A stretch of DNA of 64,000 nt. Origin: Microcoleus sp. FACHB-672 (GTDB lineage Bacteria > Cyanobacteriota > Cyanobacteriia > Cyanobacteriales > Oscillatoriaceae). Position numbers and translations under genes: made by a program. The first letter of the stretch is position 1. Each line of letters starts with the position of its first letter. The stretch is from the NCBI RefSeq assembly GCF_014695725.1, contig NZ_JACJOU010000012.1, positions 289,097 through 353,096 of the forward strand. Direction: 5' to 3'. The notes below the pieces were generated by a model. That model was not told the DNA's origin and made no database searches. It saw nothing but the letters and a program-made list of their open reading frames with translations. Below are positions 27,249 through 36,395 of the stretch, piece by piece.

Positions 27249-29045
27249 TTAATTTTTATCCTTAATTTTTAGTTTGGCGATATTCCAAAATGCCCCTCCC
27301 AGTGAGGTATATTTAACGCCTTCAACCCGATCTCGAATTGCCGCCATTGATAAAGGATTAACGAGATAAATCATGGGTAAATATTCTTGAGTCAAATTTT
27401 GAGTTTCTGCATAAATTGCTTTACGTTTAGTTTCATCTAACTCTTGAGCCGCTTTAATATAAAGATCGCCAATTTTCTGCTCCCAAGCTGCCACTTCATG
27501 CCCTTCTATCGCAGGTTTTCCAGATAATGGTTTTTGATTAAAACTGTGCAACCCCCCGTCAGGCAACCAGACATTTGCACCATTATGCGGCTCTGTACCG
27601 CCGGTGAATCCTAAGAGATAACATTCCCAGTCTAACGTGTTAGAAAGCTTATCTACGAGCGTACTGAAGGCGATGGGGCTGAAATCTACTTGAATCCCTA
27701 TTTTGCTTAAGTTTTGCTTAATTTGCGCTCCCATCGCCACACGAGTTTGATTTTCAGCATTAGTGATCAGTGTGAAGCGAACTCGGTTGCCGGCTTCATC
27801 AAGAAGTTGTCCTTGCAGATTATATTTAAATCCCGCATTTAGCAGCAACTTTCTCGATTTTTCTGGATTGTAATCGTAAACTTTTAACCCTTCTTTTGGA
27901 GAAATATAGTAAGGACTTTGCACGGAAATAGGGGAGTTTTGGAGTTCTCCCAGACCGCGCAAGGAGTTGTTTATCATTGATTGCCGGTCGATGGCATGGG
28001 CAACTGCCTGTCTAAATGCTACGGTATTAAACCAGCGAGATTTGGCAGGATCGACTAAAGGGCGTCCGTTGCGCCGGCCTTTATTGAGGTTAAAAGAAAT
28101 AAAGTTTGTCCCAGGTCTAGGGCCGGCTATGTGAATTTTAAAATTTCCCCGTTTTTCTTCTCGTTTCAGCAGCGGAAAATCTTCAGGGCGCATTCGCCCC
28201 CAGCCATCTGTTGTATCTAAATCTTGAGAGCGAAATTGCAATAATTGCGTATCCATGCTATCTGTAATTTGCCAGATTACACGCTCGATATAAGGCAATT
28301 GATTTCCCTGAGCATCGCGCTGCCAGTAATAAGGATTGCGCCGAAATATCACCCGCTCACTTGTGGTGTAACTTTCGATTAAATAAGGGCCATTAACAAT
28401 AATTTCAGAGGGATTGGTGCCGGCACCCCAGGTTGAGAGAAATTTAGGCGTTCCCGTTGAAGTTTTAGTATTTACAGCAGTTTCAAAGGCGTGTTTTGGC
28501 AAAATAATTATGCCATCGGGTGGCCCTGTTGTGGTTCGCAAAAATGGCGCAAAAGGCTCTGGTAAAATAAATTCAACCCGCCTAGCATCTAGCTTACGGA
28601 GTTTGGGAAAAGCGCCACTATTTCCGATTTTGAGACTATCTCTGTCATCTGTGGGAATCGCTTGATTAAAAACTATTTTTTCGTAGGTGAAAACCACATC
28701 ATCCGCTGTTAGCGGTTTGCCGTCCGACCATTTCAAATTTTCTCTGAGGGTAAAAACAACCCGTCGTTTATCTTTGGAAATTTCCCAGGATTCTGCGAGT
28801 GCCGGCTCAACTTCGCCTGTCAGGCTATTTTCTTTAGTTAAACCCTCACCCGTGAACATAAAAACATTCGGAAATTCTTGGTTAAGTGCCCAGTTGAAGG
28901 TTTTGGGATCGCTGAGGATGGCGCTTACTAATTGGGAACCTCTGGCTGCCGGTGTTGTGAGGGAGGTTGATTGGCAGCCGGTTAAGAAAAGGCAGTTAAA
29001 AAATAAAAAGGCAAAAGTAACGAAAAGAATTTTTGCCTTTTGCAT
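27249..29045 (-). CDS. Peptide/nickel-type ABC substrate-binding lipoprotein, copy 2
   Basis: A 598-residue solute-binding protein of family 5 (OppA/DppA type). The signal peptide MQKAKILFVTFAFLFF ends at the lipobox LTGC, so it is membrane-anchored by lipid. The SBP_bac_5 pattern begins at about 75 (EPALAESWEIS, VFTLRENLKWSDGKPLTADDVVFTY). I chose the ATG at 29045 over an upstream one at 29108 because it gives the lipoprotein signal. The neighbour 29 bp upstream is a close paralog with the same domain order. No permease or ATPase is near. Substrate unknown. Confidence 0.9.
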   Translation of the reverse strand: MQKAKILFVTFAFLFFNCLFLTGCQSTSLTTPAARGSQLVSAILSDPKTFNWALNQEFPNVFMFTGEGLTKENSLTGEVEPALAESWEISKDKRRVVFTLRENLKWSDGKPLTADDVVFTYEKIVFNQAIPTDDRDSLKIGNSGAFPKLRKLDARRVEFILPEPFAPFLRTTTGPPDGIIILPKHAFETAVNTKTSTGTPKFLSTWGAGTNPSEIIVNGPYLIESYTTSERVIFRRNPYYWQRDAQGNQLPYIERVIWQITDSMDTQLLQFRSQDLDTTDGWGRMRPEDFPLLKREEKRGNFKIHIAGPRPGTNFISFNLNKGRRNGRPLVDPAKSRWFNTVAFRQAVAHAIDRQSMINNSLRGLGELQNSPISVQSPYYISPKEGLKVYDYNPEKSRKLLLNAGFKYNLQGQLLDEAGNRVRFTLITNAENQTRVAMGAQIKQNLSKIGIQVDFSPIAFSTLVDKLSNTLDWECYLLGFTGGTEPHNGANVWLPDGGLHSFNQKPLSGKPAIEGHEVAAWEQKIGDLYIKAAQELDETKRKAIYAETQNLTQEYLPMIYLVNPLSMAAIRDRVEGVKYTSLGGAFWNIAKLKIKDKN

Positions 29046-29074
29046 GAGTCTTTGTTTCCTTATTAACGGGGCTG

Positions 29075-30862
29075 CTATTCTATGATTTTGAGTTCGGTAA
29101 GATTCCAAAGGGCACCGCCAAGTGCTGAGAATTTTATCCCTTGCAGGCGATTACGAATTGCCGCTATTGTTAGAGGATTTACGAGGTAAATAAACGGCAA
29201 ATTTTCTTGGGTAATACGTTGGCTTTCCGCATAAATTGCTTTGCGCTTTGCTTCATCAAGCTCACCAGCGCCCTTAATATAAAGCTCTTCTATTTGCCGC
29301 TCCCAGTCTGAAACTGTCCACCCAGTTATTGGCGGCTGACTTTCTTGCGGGCCAAGGTTAAATGCGTGCAAACCGCCCTTGGTTAACCAAGTATTTGCAC
29401 CTCCATTTGGCTCGACACCGCCACCCCCTATTTTGCCAATGTAACTCTCCCATTGCCGGCGATCAATCTGTTCTAAAAGGCTATTGAAGGCGATGGCAGT
29501 AAAATCCACTTGGATGCCAATTTGACTGAGGTCTTGCTTGATTTGAGATCCAATTGCTTCCCGCAGTTTGTTACCGGCATTCGTCAGCATTGTAAAGCGT
29601 ACCTGGTTGCCCTCAGAATCGAGTAGTTGCCCTTGAGCGTTGTATTTAAAGCCGGCTCCTAAAAGTAATTCTTTGGCCCGCTTTATATTATAGTCATAGA
29701 CTTTTAACCCAGCTTCTGGAGACAGATAATATGCGCTTTGTTTGTAAATCGGTGAATTTTGTGGTTCTCCAACCCCCCGGTAAACGTTATTAATCATTTT
29801 CTGCCGGTCAATCGCATGAGCGATTGCTTGTCGAAATGCTTTATTGTTGAACCAGCGAGACTTAATTGGGTCTACCAGAGGCTTATTATTCGCATCTTTT
29901 GCTTGATTTAGATTGAATACCAAAAAGGTGGTACTCATTTCTGGGCCGCCTATATAAACGGTAAAATTTCCCCGTTTTTCTTCTTGCTTCAGCAGGGAAA
30001 AATAGTCAGGTGAAACTCCGAATGCATCCAAACCTCCAGAGCGAAATTGCAGCAATTGAGTGTCTGTAGATTCTACAATTTTCCACACATACCGCTCGAT
30101 GTAAGGCTTAGCATTTCCCTGAGCATCACGTTCCCAATAATAGGGGTTACGACGCAATACTATTTGCTGACTAGGGGTATAGCTTTCAAGCGTATAAGGG
30201 CCATTTCCAATTATTTGTTTAGGATCGGTGTCTGTATTCCAAGTTGATAAAAATTTAGGTTTGCCGGCACTGTCTTTTGTGATGACAGATTCCCGCAAAG
30301 CATGAGCCGGTAAAATTGCCAATCCGCCAGTATAGCGAAGAAAAGGAGCGAAGGGTTCTGGGACTGTAAATTCAACCCGACGATCATCAATCTTTCGTAC
30401 TTTTGGTAGCAACCCATTCTTGCCTATTCTGAGAATATCTCTGATATCAGTTGGAATTTCTTCATTAAAAAAGATATCTTGATAAGTAAAAATAACATCA
30501 TCTGTCGTTAGCGGCGCTCCATCAGACCATTTGAGTCCTTCTCGTAGCGTAAAAACAATTCGCTGCTTATCTGGGGCAATTACCCAAGATTCAGCTAAAG
30601 CCGGCTCAAGTTCGCCGGTAAGACCATTTTGGCTAAGCAGCCCCTCATAAACCAACCCCAGAACATCTGGGCTTCCCTGGCTGATAATGTAGTTAAAAGA
30701 ATTCGGGTCGCTCAGGCTAGCGTCTACAATATAAGGCACTTGAGCGGCCTCAGTTTTGAAGTTACTAGGGTTGCAGCCTCCCAGCGTCACCACTGTAATC
30801 AAGGCGAGCACAACGGCTAACCACCGGCGTCCAGTTGCCAGAACAATTTTAGAAAATTTCAT
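29075..30862 (-). CDS. Peptide/nickel-type ABC substrate-binding lipoprotein, copy 1
   Basis: A 595-residue family 5 solute-binding lipoprotein with lipobox LGGC at about residue 30. Its domains match the downstream copy in order (EPALAESWVIA, FTLREGLKWSDGAPLTTDD, RNPYYWERDAQGN, AFRQAIAHAIDRQKMINN, LPFIYLVNPLTIAAIRNRL), so the two arose by tandem duplication. Both probably sit in one transcript. They would deliver a peptide-like ligand to a permease encoded elsewhere. Confidence 0.91.
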   Translation of the reverse strand: MKFSKIVLATGRRWLAVVLALITVVTLGGCNPSNFKTEAAQVPYIVDASLSDPNSFNYIISQGSPDVLGLVYEGLLSQNGLTGELEPALAESWVIAPDKQRIVFTLREGLKWSDGAPLTTDDVIFTYQDIFFNEEIPTDIRDILRIGKNGLLPKVRKIDDRRVEFTVPEPFAPFLRYTGGLAILPAHALRESVITKDSAGKPKFLSTWNTDTDPKQIIGNGPYTLESYTPSQQIVLRRNPYYWERDAQGNAKPYIERYVWKIVESTDTQLLQFRSGGLDAFGVSPDYFSLLKQEEKRGNFTVYIGGPEMSTTFLVFNLNQAKDANNKPLVDPIKSRWFNNKAFRQAIAHAIDRQKMINNVYRGVGEPQNSPIYKQSAYYLSPEAGLKVYDYNIKRAKELLLGAGFKYNAQGQLLDSEGNQVRFTMLTNAGNKLREAIGSQIKQDLSQIGIQVDFTAIAFNSLLEQIDRRQWESYIGKIGGGGVEPNGGANTWLTKGGLHAFNLGPQESQPPITGWTVSDWERQIEELYIKGAGELDEAKRKAIYAESQRITQENLPFIYLVNPLTIAAIRNRLQGIKFSALGGALWNLTELKIIE

Positions 30863-30902
30863 AGTCGTTTCTTTTGTCGTAACTTTTAATTTTACTACTA
30901 AC

Positions 30903-31295
30903 TCACAAACTTTGCCCGGAGTTTAGCCAACCGAGAACATTTTGGCTGCGAAAGAAACATTTTTCAATGCCGGCATCGCGCAAAGTTTCTTGAACTTTCT
31001 TGCTTCCAAATTCTTTAGACTTTTCACTTAAAAATGCTTTAATTTCCGCTGCTTGTGAGCAAGCGTGCTTCAAAATATAGGGTAAAATCAATTTATCTGT
31101 CGGTTCTTCTAAAATTAAAGCAGGTTTCAAGTTTTTCTGAATTAAGGCTGCGGTTAAATTAATCATTTCTACTTTTGTTCCCACACTTCCTGAGGCTTGA
31201 AAAAGACGGATTTTGACATCATTTAGTAGCCTCGTCTTCTCATTTAGTGATTCCTCTAGATGAAAAAGGAGAGACTTGGCAGGTAAAATCTCGTT
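30903..31295 (-). pseudogene. Decayed or truncated coding remnant
   Basis: An open minus-strand frame of 130 codons runs from a TAA at 31298-31296 to the stop at 30903. Its translation is protein-like throughout (LLFHLEESLNEKTRLL, KPALILEEPTDKLILPY, GIEKCFFRSQNVLGWLNSG), but there is no ATG and the only good start codon is the GTG at 31184, in the middle of the coding-like part. Just upstream (31313-31400) another frame reads KTLSVLEDEKKRRNRFKR, also protein-like. The pattern suggests a frameshifted gene. The family is not recognised. A short real gene starting at the GTG (93 residues) remains possible. Confidence 0.5.
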
Positions 31296-31411
31296 TTAAC
31301 TGACTGATTTGGTTTCTAGTTACCTTTTAAAACGATTGCGGCGTTTTTTCTCATCCTCTAAAACAGAGAGGGTTTTCCATAATAGCTGCTTTTTATGCCA
31401 GACATTGAACG

Positions 31412-31894
31412 TTAATCAGCAGCGACTAGCAACACAACTGCATGAGCAGCAATTCCTTCTTCTCTTCCCACCGGCCCTAATTTTTCATTGGTGGTTGCCT
31501 TGATGCCAACTTGGTCAGGTTTGATACTTAAAACCTCCGCAAGACGCTCTCGCATTGCCGATATATGAGGTTTCAATTTAGGACGTTCCGCCACAAGTAC
31601 GGAGTCAATATTTCCGATTCGCCAGCCTTTTTCTTGAATAAGCTGATCGACCTGCCCTAACAACATCAAGCTATCAGCGCCGGCCCACTTTTCATCTGTT
31701 GGTGGAAAGTAATGACCGATATCCCCTAAACTTAAAGCGCCCAGCATCGCATCCATAATAGCGTGAGTAAGCACATCTGCATCACTATGTCCTAACAAAC
31801 CTAATTCATGGGAAATCTTGATACCTCCCAAAATTAAAGCTCGATCAGCGACAAGCCGGTGGATATCGTAGCCATTGCCAATTCTGATATTCAT
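31412..31894 (-). CDS. ispF: 2-C-methyl-D-erythritol 2,4-cyclodiphosphate synthase
   Basis: A 160-residue trimeric enzyme of the MEP pathway, which cyclises CDP-ME 2-phosphate. The zinc ligands D10 and H12 ([10 protein letters not shown]), the [19 protein letters not shown] block (about 41-60) and the [21 protein letters not shown] tail (about 132-152) are all present. Length is typical. It has a normal ATG start. It is not linked to dxr, which lies in the left part of this window. Confidence 0.97.
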   Translation of the reverse strand: MNIRIGNGYDIHRLVADRALILGGIKISHELGLLGHSDADVLTHAIMDAMLGALSLGDIGHYFPPTDEKWAGADSLMLLGQVDQLIQEKGWRIGNIDSVLVAERPKLKPHISAMRERLAEVLSIKPDQVGIKATTNEKLGPVGREEGIAAHAVVLLVAAD

Positions 31895-31968
31895 TTATTT
31901 TTGTTCTTTGTCTTTGTCCTTTTTAGTTTCTCACTAACAACTGTCTATTGACAACAAATATTTGACAG

Positions 31969-32565
31969 CTATTCAGCAATTTGAATCATATCAGCATACT
32001 GGAGCGCCATTTGCTGTTGAGTGAGCTTGTCTGTTTCTGCTTGTGGACTCCACAGCAGCTCAAAAACCATTAAATAGTCGGTTCGCATTGATAGCAGTTG
32101 CTCTAAAGCTTCCTTCACTGCTTCAGCGGATTTAATTTCTCCAAATAGGGGTTGATCGTCGGCAGTTCCAATTAATAAGGTTACGACTATATAAGCTGCC
32201 GATTCTCCATCTTTATCGGCGGGTTCGGGTTGTCGTTGCGTGATTTCACCATCCACATTGCTGAGAGTTTCGGTACTGAATTTGCTGCGCTCGTTAACGG
32301 AAATGCGTTCAAAAACTGTTTCAGCTTCTTGCCGACTTGCAACGGTTTGGGAATTTGTTAATACATGAGTCCAGTATTCTGAGTTTTTGAGCAGCAGTTG
32401 GCTTGTATTTTGCAAAATTTCCCACAAGCCTTCAGGTGTTTCGGTATCTGCGCTGAGGCTAAGTTTAGATAGTTCAGCTGGCACTGAGGAGGCTTGAGCG
32501 TTTAGGGCTATTTGCAGCTTGGTAACTGTGACGATATCGTTGTCTCTTTCGTTATTTTGAGTCAT
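31969..32565 (-). CDS. DUF1517 domain protein without membrane anchor
   Basis: A 198-residue soluble protein related over its whole length to the C-terminal domain of the next gene: both share DIVTV(T/S)KLQ(I/V)AL, SEYWTHV/PEYWTHV, ERSKFS(T/A)ETLSN, ATYIVVT-like and YADMIQIA. This copy lacks the signal peptide, Gly-rich region and membrane helix. DUF1517 is common in cyanobacteria and plants and has no firm function. It is probably a duplicated domain gene, in the same direction as its paralog with a 283-bp gap. Confidence 0.8.
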   Translation of the reverse strand: MTQNNERDNDIVTVTKLQIALNAQASSVPAELSKLSLSADTETPEGLWEILQNTSQLLLKNSEYWTHVLTNSQTVASRQEAETVFERISVNERSKFSTETLSNVDGEITQRQPEPADKDGESAAYIVVTLLIGTADDQPLFGEIKSAEAVKEALEQLLSMRTDYLMVFELLWSPQAETDKLTQQQMALQYADMIQIAE

Positions 32566-32848
32566 GGTAATCGGGTTTTTTGGATGTTTAATTTTGTCGA
32601 TATGAAACCGGTGTTTAAGATTTTAACCGAGGATAAGCTCAGATAAATGCAAAAAAGATTGATAGTTGAATGGTTCTAAATTTTTTGGCTTTTAATAGTT
32701 TTATAAAAATGTTATTATAGTACAACAGTGGTATTATGTTGGTTGAGGTTTAATTGAGAGTTTCTTTGAGCTGGGATTCAGCACTGGGGTTGGCGAGCAG
32801 GGGCGTGAATTCGTTTGCTGTTGTTGCCCCTGCTTTGTTTTTATGGTT

Positions 32849-34126
32849 TTAAGCAATTTGAATCATATCTGAGTATTCGGTCAGCAACTGATCGTAGGAA
32901 AGGGTATCTGTTTCTTTTTGTGGACTCCAAAGTAATTCAAAGATGAGCAGGTATTCCGGTGAAATGGAAGCAACTCGCTGTAGGGTTTGTTGCAATTCTT
33001 CGGCTGAATGAATGCTGTCAAACAGCGGGTTATCGTTTTCTGTTCCTACCAAAAATGTGACGACGATATAAGTAGCCAACTCATCACCAGCATTGGCTGT
33101 TGCTCGCTCTCCATAGCGGATGTTGCCTCCGACATTACTAAGCGTTTCTGCACTAAATTTGCTGCGTTCCTCGATAGATAACTGCTCAAAAACTTGAGCG
33201 GCTTCTTCTCGACTTTTAAGGGTTTGCGAACTCGAACGGACATGAGTCCAGTATTCTGGCGAACGCAGCAACGCTAAGGCTGATTCTTGTAATAATTGTG
33301 TTAATCCTTCTGAGCTATCTAAATCCGCACTGAGGGAGAGATCAGACAAATGGGATTGAATGTGACGCGCTTCAGCTAGCAGGGCAACTTGCAATTTGCT
33401 AACCGTAACAATGTCATTAGTGAGTTCATTTTGGTTGCCTTTCTTTCTGCCGGCAAAAATGTACCAAGCAAGAAATACTAAACTCCCGCATACCAGCAGA
33501 AACATCAAAAAGCTCCAAAATGAGCCGCTAGAAGAGGTTGAGCGGTTTGAAGAAGAATAGCCAGAACCCTGATAATTTGGATTGGGTTGGGAGACGGAGG
33601 GATCAACCGGCGCATAGTATGGGGCTTGACCAGGATTGGAATAATAAGGTGCAGGACCCACCGGCACTGGCACCGGCACAATTACCGTCCCACCTCCACG
33701 CGGGTAGTAGGGATCGGCTTGCCTCGCAGGGTAATAATTGGGGGGATAATTTGTCGTCCCTGTCGAACGTGGGGGATTGTAAGGGACGGGTGCCGGTGCC
33801 GGTGCAGAAGGCTGGAACGATCCACCCCGGACGCGTCCCCCAGTGTTGCTAGAACCACTAGAGTTCGCAGGTGCCGGTGCTGACTGGCTGGGAAAGGAGT
33901 CACGGGGGGCACTGTTGCCGCTGCTAGGCCGGCTGGGAGAGGAGGATTGCGAAGGTCTGCTAAAGGAACCCCCTCGCGATCGCCCGCCACTGCTGCCTCT
34001 TCTCGCATAGGCGGCAGAATTGAACTCAACCCACTTCCCGACCTCACCTTTGCTGGGATTAAAGTTGACTTCATTAATCAGCAGAAATGACAAAAGTGCT
34101 ATCCAAATAAATTGGAACTTTTTCAT
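32849..34126 (-). CDS. DUF1517 membrane protein with Gly/Ser/Pro-rich region
   Basis: A 425-residue protein. An N-terminal signal-like helix (FIWIALLSFLLINEV) is followed by a low-complexity Arg/Gly/Ser, Pro and Tyr-rich region to about residue 200, one membrane helix (FWSFLMFLLVCGSLVFLAWY, about 205-225), and a C-terminal DUF1517 domain (about 235-425). Its paralog next door has only that last domain. The low-complexity part probably lies on the lumenal or periplasmic side. Family known, function not. Confidence 0.85.
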   Translation of the reverse strand: MKKFQFIWIALLSFLLINEVNFNPSKGEVGKWVEFNSAAYARRGSSGGRSRGGSFSRPSQSSSPSRPSSGNSAPRDSFPSQSAPAPANSSGSSNTGGRVRGGSFQPSAPAPAPVPYNPPRSTGTTNYPPNYYPARQADPYYPRGGGTVIVPVPVPVGPAPYYSNPGQAPYYAPVDPSVSQPNPNYQGSGYSSSNRSTSSSGSFWSFLMFLLVCGSLVFLAWYIFAGRKKGNQNELTNDIVTVSKLQVALLAEARHIQSHLSDLSLSADLDSSEGLTQLLQESALALLRSPEYWTHVRSSSQTLKSREEAAQVFEQLSIEERSKFSAETLSNVGGNIRYGERATANAGDELATYIVVTFLVGTENDNPLFDSIHSAEELQQTLQRVASISPEYLLIFELLWSPQKETDTLSYDQLLTEYSDMIQIA

Positions 34127-34167
34127 GGCTAAAACACCGGCTACCTACTCTACCGTCATAGCCGGTT

Positions 34168-34878
34168 TTATAAGCAATCGCCTTCCTCTTGATGGGTGGT
34201 TTCAATATCTTTTAACAAATCAGGCCGGCGCTGGCGGGTGCGTTGAATTTGCTGGTCTTTGCGCCACTGGGCGATCGCTGCATGATTTCCTGATAGCAAA
34301 ACATCAGGAACTTTCAAATCCCGAAAAACAGGCGGTCGCGTGTAGTGGGGATAATCGAGGAGGCCGGCTTCAAAACTTTCAGCGGTTAGGGACTCTGCTT
34401 TGCCAACCGTTCCCGGTAGCAACCGCACCACACCATTAATTAGCGCCAGTGCCGGAATTTCGCCGCCAGTTAGGACGAAATCGCCCAGAGAAACCTCGCG
34501 GGTAACTAAATGCATCACTCGCTCATCAAAGCCTTCATAATGGCCACAGAGCAAAACTAACTGGTCATAACCGGCTGCTAGTTCGCGAAATAATCCTTGA
34601 TCCATTCGCTCACCCTGAGGCGTCAGCAAAATGACCTCACGCCTGGGTTCTGCCGGCAGTGACTCCACCGCCGCAAAAATCGGTTCCGGTTTAAGTACCA
34701 TCCCCACACCGCCGCCATAGGGTTCATCATCCACTCGCCGATGCTTGTCGGTGGTAAAGTCGCGAGGGTTCACCAAGCCAACAGAGGCAATGTTGCCGGC
34801 TAAAGCTTTTCCCAGCAGTCCTGATTGCAAGGCTGAGGTGAAAAAATCTGGAAATAAAGTGACTACATCAAATCTCAC
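34168..34878 (-). CDS. trmD: tRNA (guanine-37-N1) methyltransferase
   Basis: A 236-residue knotted (SPOUT) methyltransferase that methylates G37 of tRNAs next to the anticodon, preventing frameshifts. Landmarks are the start MRFDVVTLFPDFF, DDEPYGGGVGMV (about 45-56), the SAM-binding LCGHYEGFDERV (about 110-122) and SLGDFVLTGGEIPAL (about 131-146). A frame extends to 34917, but GTG at 34878 gives the family N-terminus. A HIP1 octamer sits immediately upstream, at 34887. Confidence 0.96.
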   Translation of the reverse strand: MRFDVVTLFPDFFTSALQSGLLGKALAGNIASVGLVNPRDFTTDKHRRVDDEPYGGGVGMVLKPEPIFAAVESLPAEPRREVILLTPQGERMDQGLFRELAAGYDQLVLLCGHYEGFDERVMHLVTREVSLGDFVLTGGEIPALALINGVVRLLPGTVGKAESLTAESFEAGLLDYPHYTRPPVFRDLKVPDVLLSGNHAAIAQWRKDQQIQRTRQRRPDLLKDIETTHQEEGDCL

Positions 34879-35183
34879 GAGTTTTAGCGATCGCACAACT
34901 ACCACAAGAAAATACAATAGAAAGCACTCCCAACGTCATTTATGCCAGATCCCAGCCGATGGCAAAATCTGAAGCGCAAAAACAATCTTCTACTGGCTGC
35001 CGGAGATTGGTTAAAAACAGCGTGCCAATGACGTGAGAAGATTATGAGACAATTGAATCCCAGCCTGTAATTGATTCTGTTAGCCAGAAAGCCTACACTG
35101 GGCAGGAAAACTTTATAAGAAGCCACATCTGCTGAGTGGGCTACAACTTTTACAGTGTCCCCCTCACGCCCAGAAGCAAGGCC

Positions 35184-36047
35184 ATGCTGCAGTTACAAGA
35201 TAAATCTCTGGAACCGAGAATGCCCCAACCAACCAAAACGACCATCATGGTGATTGGCGGAGCTGAAGACAAAGTGCATGGACGCGAGATCCTGCACACG
35301 TTTTTCGCTCGTGCTGGAGGGCCGGCAGCACAGATTGCGATTATTCCGTGCGCTTCGCGAGAGCCAGCAGCCATTGGTGAGCGGTATACGACCATTTTTC
35401 AAGAAATGGGTGCCAAGGCGATTCAAGTGCTTGACATCCGGGAACGATCGCAGGGAGAAGACCCCGTTTGGCAAGACTACCTTGAAGGCTGTACCGGCGT
35501 GTTCATGACCGGCGGCGACCAATTGCGGCTTTGTGCACTGCTGGCGGATACGCCACTGATGGAAAAAATCCGGCTGCAAGTGCAACTGGGTCAGGTTACT
35601 TTAGCCGGCACCAGTGCCGGTGCGGCAGTGATGGGACACCACATGATTGCCGGTGGCGGCAGCGGCGAGTCTCCCAATCGTTCCCTAGTGGATATGGCCA
35701 CCGGCCTGGGAATTATCCCAGATATCATCGTCGATCAGCACTTTCAAAACCGAAATCGCATGGCACGGCTGCTGAGCGCGGTTGCCGCCCACCCCGATAG
35801 AATGGGCATCGGCATTGATGAGGACACCTGCGCCATGTTTGAAGGTGATGGTGTGATTCAAGTGCTGGGCAAAGGCACGGTGACAATTATTGATCCCACG
35901 GAAATGTCCTACACAAATCAGCCGTTTGTAGCAGCGACAGATCCCCTGAGCATTTGCAACCTCCGCCTACACCTCCTTTGCCACGGTGATCGCTTCGACC
36001 GGCACAAGCGATGCTTCATTCATCCCGAACGACGAGTTTCTAGTTGA
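35184..36047 (+). CDS. cphB: Cyanophycinase
   Basis: A 287-residue serine peptidase (family S51) that breaks cyanophycin into beta-Asp-Arg dipeptides. The catalytic serine is S134 in AGTSAGAAVMG, with conserved VIGGAEDKVHGREIL, MTGGDQLRLC, VDQHFQNRNRMARLL and GIDEDTCAMFE segments. I chose ATG 35184 (MLQLQDKS), which matches known N-termini, over the GTG at 35136. cphA follows in the same direction after 348 bp, the standard order. Confidence 0.97.
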   Translation: MLQLQDKSLEPRMPQPTKTTIMVIGGAEDKVHGREILHTFFARAGGPAAQIAIIPCASREPAAIGERYTTIFQEMGAKAIQVLDIRERSQGEDPVWQDYLEGCTGVFMTGGDQLRLCALLADTPLMEKIRLQVQLGQVTLAGTSAGAAVMGHHMIAGGGSGESPNRSLVDMATGLGIIPDIIVDQHFQNRNRMARLLSAVAAHPDRMGIGIDEDTCAMFEGDGVIQVLGKGTVTIIDPTEMSYTNQPFVAATDPLSICNLRLHLLCHGDRFDRHKRCFIHPERRVSS

Positions 36048-36395
36048 GCACTTAGGCCGATGTGCCTAAGCAAATGCAGCCTCAGCAAATAAAGATCATG
36101 AGAGTGAGTAGAAGCAAATTTCTACTTCTCTCTTCACTTTTCTTCTTTGTCTGCCTCTCTCCCACTCCACTACTCTTCTACTCTCTCTCCTACTCAGGAC
36201 TCGGGACTCAGCACTCTCTAAATTAAAGTCCAGCTTGAAACGCCTAACTCTTGAGCAGGGTGGTATCTTGAGGAATAAAGCAAGTAGCAAGCAAGAAATG
36301 TTCATAATGAACAGTTTGCAGGGACCGGCAAGCCTGAAACTAGATTAGTTGCCCCCTTTGCTGCCAAGATTCGCGCATCACCTTCGGACACGGAT
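36048..36395. other. cphB-cphA intergenic region with pyrimidine tract and heptamers
   Basis: 348 bp. Positions 36115-36220 are CT-rich on the plus strand and include four ACTCNGN-type heptamers at 36192-36219. No gene is seen, and promoter elements for cphA cannot be placed. The tract could affect read-through from cphB. Confidence 0.6.

Noticed and set aside
34942..35031. 29-codon frame MPDPSRWQNLKRKNN between trmD and cphB
   Set aside because: Plausible composition but no ribosome site, no known family and too short to support.
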